Assembly: GCA_002297865.1 (NCBI GenBank)
Contig: DBKX01000089.1
Coordinates: 2,412 to 12,938 of the forward strand
DNA from: Lachnoclostridium sp. UBA739
Lineage (GTDB): Bacteria; Bacillota_A; Clostridia; Lachnospirales; Lachnospiraceae
DNA length: 10,527 nt
Reading direction: 5' to 3'
The position numbers and the translations under genes are program-made. Shown in pieces: positions 7,269 through 10,527 of the stretch (positions within the stretch are counted from its first letter, which is position 1; the number at the start of each line of letters is the position of its first letter). A model generated the notes under the pieces. It did not search any database and was not told where the DNA came from. It worked only from the letters and a program-made list of their open reading frames with translations.

Positions 7269-7940
7269 TTGGCACTAGTTTATATTGTAGAAGATGATAA
7301 AGATATTCGAGAGATTGAAAGTTTTGCATTAAAAAATAGTGGTTACCGGGTTGAGGAGTTTTCATCAGCTGAAGAATTTTACAAAAAACTGAAAGAGAAG
7401 AAACCAGACTTGGTTCTGTTAGATATTATGCTGCCAGATGAGGACGGACTTGCCATTGTTAAGAAGCTTCGTTCCACGCAGGATACGAAAAAACTTCCAA
7501 TTATAATGGTAACTGCCAAAGGCACAGAATTGGATATTGTGAAAGGATTTGACATTGGAGCGGATGATTATTTGACAAAACCATTTGATGTCATGGAGCT
7601 TATTTCACGTGTGAAGGCTCTCATTCGCAGAAGCTCGGATCTGAATGGAGATAAACAGCTTCGTCTTGGAGAAATCTGTATTGATGATGATAAGCATGCG
7701 GTTTATGTACAAGGCGAGCCATGTGAACTGACTTTTAAAGAATATGAACTTCTTCATCTGCTAATGAAAAATGCTGGAATTGTTGTTTCTCGTGATGTAA
7801 TTATGGAACGGGTTTGGGGAAGTAATTTTGAAGGAGAGTCAAGAACTTTGGATATGCATATCAAAACACTTCGTCATAAGCTTGGCTCGTGTAAGTCTAA
7901 TTTAAAAACCATTCGAAATGTGGGATATATGATGGAATAA
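7269..7940 (+). CDS. phoP: Phosphate-regulon response regulator, OmpR/PhoB family
   Basis: A 223-residue two-component transcription factor. The receiver domain (1 to about 118) has the acidic pair D9/D10, phosphoacceptor D52 in LVLLDIMLPDEDG, switch threonine T82 in MVTAKG, and K104 in YLTKPF. Residues about 126-223 are the winged-helix DNA-binding domain, with LTFKEYELLHLLMKNAG, the recognition region RTLDMHIKTLRHKLG, and the closing IRNVGYMM. It starts at TTG 7269, fixed by AAGGAGGGG just upstream; the in-frame reading MALVYIVEDD gives the standard first strand. The phosphate assignment comes from context: it sits between a Na/Pi transporter and a PhoR-like kinase, with PhoP-like boxes before nptA and pstS. 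Sequence alone would say only OmpR family. A terminator follows immediately. Confidence 0.9.
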   Translation: MALVYIVEDDKDIREIESFALKNSGYRVEEFSSAEEFYKKLKEKKPDLVLLDIMLPDEDGLAIVKKLRSTQDTKKLPIIMVTAKGTELDIVKGFDIGADDYLTKPFDVMELISRVKALIRRSSDLNGDKQLRLGEICIDDDKHAVYVQGEPCELTFKEYELLHLLMKNAGIVVSRDVIMERVWGSNFEGESRTLDMHIKTLRHKLGSCKSNLKTIRNVGYMME

Positions 7941-7945
7941 ACAAT

Positions 7946-7985
7946 ATGGCGGACTAAAGCTTAGGCTAGGAGTTCGTCATTTTTT
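7946..7985 (+). terminator. Rho-independent terminator after phoP
   Basis: ATGGCGGACT (7946-7955) pairs with AGTTCGTCAT (7971-7980) over 10 bp with two G-U pairs. The loop is 15 nt, and a run of six T (7980-7985) follows. It would reduce read-through from phoP into phoR. Confidence 0.8.
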
Positions 7986-8033
7986 ATTAACTAGGAAAAA
8001 CCTCTGCGAGTCCTTTCCTAGTTAATAAAAAAT
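7979..8033. repeat. 20-bp perfect inverted repeat (long hairpin)
   Basis: Arms at 7979-7998 and 8014-8033 (TTATTAACTAGGAAA core and its complement) are exact over 20 bp, with a 15-nt loop. The left arm takes up the T-run of the phoP terminator, so both structures compete for the same bases. Long AT-rich inverted repeats like this are seen in terminators and in short mobile repeats. Confidence 0.85.
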
Positions 8034-8169
8034 GGCCCTAAAAAGCAGGGCACAGGATGCACACTCGGGGCAAGGAAATTTGTCGCTAAAGAACAGCGAT
8101 ATCCCCTCGGCACGGCAAAGTGTGAGTTTCTTAAAGTAGGCTGAAAACGCGAGAGTGTGAGAAACGCGC
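8034..8169 (+). ncRNA. Possible structured RNA or repeat element between phoP and phoR
   Basis: The stretch is more GC-rich than its surroundings and full of nested pairings. There is a GCCCT/AGGGC hairpin (8035-8039 with 8047-8051). CACACT (8060-8065) pairs with AGTGTG (8119-8124). GGGG (8067-8070) pairs with CCCC (8103-8106). TCGCT/AGCGA (8083-8087 with 8095-8099) forms the tip. A second AGTGTGAG copy (8154-8161) could compete for CACACTC, and GTTTCTT (8126-8132) can pair with GAGAAAC (8159-8165). It ends just before the phoR ribosome site. I recognise no riboswitch class. An inserted interspersed repeat is the main alternative. Confidence 0.35.
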
Positions 8170-8189
8170 ACTTTATATGGAGGATAAAC

Positions 8190-9515
8190 ATGAGAAAGAA
8201 GATAAATTTACATTTAGTAGGAATTGCATCAATTGCAATTTTGTTAACTTTAACAATGGTAACGTACGTGTTTTATGACATATTTAAGCATCAAGTCATG
8301 AAGGATCTTAAGATTTATTCAGATTTGCTAATAAGTTCTGGTTTTTACGTGAGTGGAGAAACATTTGATGGAAACCTAAAGATGGATCACATGCGTATAA
8401 CCGTAGTGGATAGTGATGGTAAGGTTGTTTATGATAGTAGTGCAGATGTGAGTAAGATGGGCAATCATAAAGATAGAAATGAGATAAAAGAAGCATTTAA
8501 AAAAGGCAGTGGTCAGGCTATACGTACTTCCCAGACCCTCGACACAAGTTCCTTTTATTACGCAGCAAAAGTGAATGATCACTATGTCATTCGTGTTGGA
8601 AGGGAGGCAAGCAGTATTTATAGTGTGTTTAAGGCAGCAGTACCTAGTATTATGATAATTCTGATTATTTTATTTGTTTTTTGTGCTATACTTGCAAGAT
8701 TATGTACGAAAAGTGTAATTGAACCAATTGAGAATATGACAGCACATATGGATGAATTGCAGAATGTTCCAGTTTATAAGGAAATGAAACCTTTTGTCGA
8801 TGCCATTAGCAGTCAGCATAAGGAGATTATGAGCAATGCTAATATGCGTCAGGAATTTACCGCAAACGTTTCCCATGAGCTAAAGACGCCTCTTGCCTCG
8901 ATTTCAGGATATTCCGAGCTAATTAAAAGTGGTATGGCAACAGGAGACGATGTAAAGCATTTTGCGGAAGAAATTCATCGGAATGCCAAACGGCTGCTCG
9001 CTTTAATTAACGATATTATTAAGCTTTCCCAGTTGGATTCCTTCGAATTTCAGATGAAGGTTGAGTCAGTTAATCTGTATGAGATAGCTGTGAATTGTAA
9101 AGAACTCTTGACGCTTCACGGTGAAGAATTAGGAGTAACGGTTTCAGTATCTGGTAATGACGTAGAGATTCCAGGTGGAAAATCCGCCATAGAGGAAATG
9201 GTGTACAATCTATGTGATAATGGGATTCGATATAATAATCCTGGTGGCAAGGTAACGGTAACGGTCTCAGAAGATTCGGAGTATGGTTATTTGATAGTGG
9301 AAGATGATGGCATCGGTATATCCAAAGAGGATCAGAAAAGGATATTCGAAAGATTTTATCGGGTTGATAAGAGCCGTTCCAAGGAAACAGGAGGGACAGG
9401 ACTTGGACTTGCTATTGTCAAGCATATTGCTATGAATCATAATGCTAAGATTGAGATAGAGAGTGAATTAGGAAAAGGGACGAGGATTGAGGTTGCATTT
9501 CCGAAAGAGAGATAG
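8190..9515 (+). CDS. phoR: Phosphate-regulon sensor histidine kinase
   Basis: A 441-residue membrane kinase. Helix 1 (about 7-30) and helix 2 (about 150-171) flank an extracellular sensor of about 120 residues that includes ITVVDSDGKVVYDSS, a Cache/PAS-like beta motif. A short HAMP-like segment (VIEPIENMTAHMDEL) follows; no cytoplasmic PAS domain fits in the remaining linker. HisKA has H229 in FTANVSHELKTPLASISGYSE. The ATPase domain shows the N box NLCDNGIRYNN (340-350), G1 DDGIGI (372-377), F box IFERFYRVDKSRS, and G2 GGTGLGL (401-407). ATG 8190 follows GGAGG (8179-8183) by 6 nt; the in-frame GTG at 8157 lacks a site and lies in the structured leader. It is the presumed partner of phoP, although a 249-nt gap with a terminator separates them and no clear promoter was found in that gap. 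Confidence 0.9.
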   Translation: MRKKINLHLVGIASIAILLTLTMVTYVFYDIFKHQVMKDLKIYSDLLISSGFYVSGETFDGNLKMDHMRITVVDSDGKVVYDSSADVSKMGNHKDRNEIKEAFKKGSGQAIRTSQTLDTSSFYYAAKVNDHYVIRVGREASSIYSVFKAAVPSIMIILIILFVFCAILARLCTKSVIEPIENMTAHMDELQNVPVYKEMKPFVDAISSQHKEIMSNANMRQEFTANVSHELKTPLASISGYSELIKSGMATGDDVKHFAEEIHRNAKRLLALINDIIKLSQLDSFEFQMKVESVNLYEIAVNCKELLTLHGEELGVTVSVSGNDVEIPGGKSAIEEMVYNLCDNGIRYNNPGGKVTVTVSEDSEYGYLIVEDDGIGISKEDQKRIFERFYRVDKSRSKETGGTGLGLAIVKHIAMNHNAKIEIESELGKGTRIEVAFPKER

Positions 9516-9524
9516 GGTAATGTG

Positions 9525-9590
9525 TTTACCATCATTTTACGTACATTTCACATTTCTCTGCTTTTGGACTTTACTTACGCCTTGTATAGT
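9525..9590 (+). promoter_or_regulatory. PhoP-box-type promoter of pstS
   Basis: TTTACC (9525-9530), TTTACG (9536-9541) and TTCACA (9547-9552) follow an 11-bp period. TTTACT (9570-9575) comes 17 nt later and the -10 TATAGT (9585-9590) 9 nt after that. No consensus -35 is present, as expected of an activator-dependent promoter. The spacing equals that of the nptA promoter base for base. Confidence 0.7.
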
Positions 9591-9633
9591 AAAGACATGA
9601 TATAAAACAAAGCTTAAAACAGGAGGAAATAGT

Positions 9634-10485
9634 ATGAGGAAAACTATCGTAAGATTTGCAATGAGTATGATGTTAGGAGCAGCATTGTTAGCAGGATGTG
9701 GTAAGAAAACAGCAAGCACAGATTCTATATCTGTAATATCACGTGAAGATGGTTCTGGCACAAGAGGTGCATTCGTTGAATTAATAGGGATAGAAGAAAA
9801 TGGAGTAGATAATACAACAGATGAAGCAAATATCACAAACAATACGGCAGTAATGCTGACAACAGTTGCAGGAAATGAAGCTGCAATCGGCTATGTATCT
9901 CTTGGTTCTCTAGATGATAGTGTAAAGGCAGTAAAGATTGATGGTGTAGAGGCAACAGCCGAAAATGTAGCCAATAACACTTACAGTGTAGCAAGACCTT
10001 TTAACATCGCAACAAAAGGGGAATTAAGCGATGCAGCACAGGATTTTATTAACTACATATTAAGTGCAGAAGGACAGACAATCATCGAGGACAATGGTTA
10101 TATCAAAGTATCTGACGCAGGCGCATATGAGAGCAACGGTGCTTCAGGAACCGTTAAAATTTCAGGTTCTTCTTCTGTTACACCAGTTATGGAGAAAATA
10201 AAAGAAGCTTATGGAAAAGTAAATACCAATGTATCTATCGAGATTCAGGAAAGTGATTCTTCTACAGGTATGACAGATGCAGCTAGTGGAACAAGTGATA
10301 TTGGTATGGCATCCAGAGCACTAAAAGACAGTGAAACAGGTGAAGGATTAACCGCTACAGAGATTGCCAAAGATGGTATTGCCGTAATTGTGAATAAAAA
10401 GAATAAACATGAAGGTCTTACATCAGAACAGGTAAAAGATATTTTCACAGGCACTACAACATCATGGTCAGAGATTGAGGGATAG
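9634..10485 (+). CDS. pstS: Phosphate-binding lipoprotein of the Pst ABC transporter, half-swapped form
   Basis: A 283-residue lipoprotein that should capture phosphate outside the membrane and deliver it to the Pst permease. The signal peptide ends in the lipobox LAGC (C22). Segments come in reversed order compared with textbook PstS. Residues 31-157 (SISVISREDGSGTRGAF, then AVMLTTVAGNEAAIGYVSLGSL, then DFINYILSAEGQTIIEDNGY) correspond to the usual C-terminal half. Residues 172-283 (GTVKISGSSSVTPVMEKI, ESDSSTGMTDAASGTSDIGMASR, LTSEQVKDIFTGTTTSWSEI) correspond to the usual N-terminal half. Phosphate contacts GSSSVTP (178-184), SR (227-228) and SREDGSGTR (36-44) are all kept, so the protein should be functional. 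To my knowledge this arrangement recurs in Lachnospiraceae. AGGAGG (9621-9626) precedes ATG by 7 nt; a PhoP-box promoter lies upstream and a probable pstC follows. Confidence 0.92.
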   Translation: MRKTIVRFAMSMMLGAALLAGCGKKTASTDSISVISREDGSGTRGAFVELIGIEENGVDNTTDEANITNNTAVMLTTVAGNEAAIGYVSLGSLDDSVKAVKIDGVEATAENVANNTYSVARPFNIATKGELSDAAQDFINYILSAEGQTIIEDNGYIKVSDAGAYESNGASGTVKISGSSSVTPVMEKIKEAYGKVNTNVSIEIQESDSSTGMTDAASGTSDIGMASRALKDSETGEGLTATEIAKDGIAVIVNKKNKHEGLTSEQVKDIFTGTTTSWSEIEG

Positions 10486-10488
10486 TTT

Positions 10489-10527
10489 ATGAACAGCAGA
10501 ACGATATGTGAACAAGCAATGAAGGAT
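10489..10527 (+). CDS. pstC: Start of the next gene, probably Pst permease PstC (partial)
   Basis: ATG 10489 lies 3 nt after the pstS stop, with GAGGGA (10477-10482) as ribosome site 6 nt before it. The 13 codons in the window read MNSRTICEQAMKD and run off the end. The residues alone identify nothing. The PstC call rests on tight coupling to pstS and the usual pstSCAB order. Confidence 0.5.
   Translation, partial: MNSRTICEQAMKD

Noticed and set aside
8051..8125. Cyclic-di-GMP or other known riboswitch between phoP and phoR
   Set aside because: GGGCACAGG and GGCAAAG strings look superficially similar, but the conserved core and tetraloop arrangement of that class are absent.
8157..8189. Longer PhoR starting at GTG 8157
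   Set aside because: No ribosome site before it; ATG 8190 has GGAGG at 6 nt and gives a normal kinase N-terminus.
9516..9530. Terminator after phoR (GGTAA/TTACC hairpin)
   Set aside because: Only 5 bp with no T-run next to it, and its right arm is better explained as the first PhoP box of pstS.
9634..10485. PstS truncated or broken
   Set aside because: Both halves are complete when read in rotated order, and the ending SWSEIEG followed by a coupled next gene is consistent with an intact protein.

Overview
The window looks like chromosomal DNA of a low- to mid-GC Gram-positive anaerobe of the class Clostridia, most likely the family Lachnospiraceae. Evidence: strong AGGAGG-type ribosome sites, TTGACA/TATAAT-like promoters, compact U-tailed terminators, a PstS lipoprotein in the half-swapped form I associate with Lachnospiraceae, and an NptA-PhoU Na/Pi transporter next to phoPR. 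The assignment rests on protein style, not on a database search.

Left part (1-2820): three unlinked housekeeping-type genes. A zinc-ribbon SAM methyltransferase (+) and an iron-sulfur flavoprotein-like FMN reductase (-) converge on one perfect 17-bp bidirectional terminator. Next comes cysK (cysteine synthase) with a clear promoter, followed by a short decayed reading frame and a terminator.

Middle (about 3000-5160): an AT-rich accessory-looking module of two convergent genes sharing an 11-bp perfect hairpin. The + strand gene encodes a leaderless protein with an SH3-like N-terminus and a phage-tail-lysozyme-type muramidase domain, preceded by a near-perfect palindrome. The - strand gene encodes a lipoprotein whose C-terminus resembles the LprI/DUF1311 lysozyme-inhibitor family. 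A wall-cleaving enzyme beside a surface-anchored lysozyme-inhibitor-like protein suggests an effector/immunity or hydrolase/inhibitor pair. This is the best candidate for an undescribed system in the window.

Right part (5290-10527): a phosphate-starvation locus in the order nptA-phoU fusion, phoP, phoR, pstS and the first codons of a probable pstC. The promoters of nptA and pstS carry PhoP-box-like TTTAC repeats with exactly the same geometry (6-N5-6-N17-6-N9 to the -10). PhoPR would sense phosphate and switch on both a low-complexity Na/Pi transporter and the high-affinity Pst ABC transporter. phoP and phoR, normally adjacent, are separated by 249 nt holding a terminator, a 20-bp perfect hairpin and further nested stems; this is either an inserted repeat element or a structured RNA. 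PstS is circularly permuted relative to the textbook protein.
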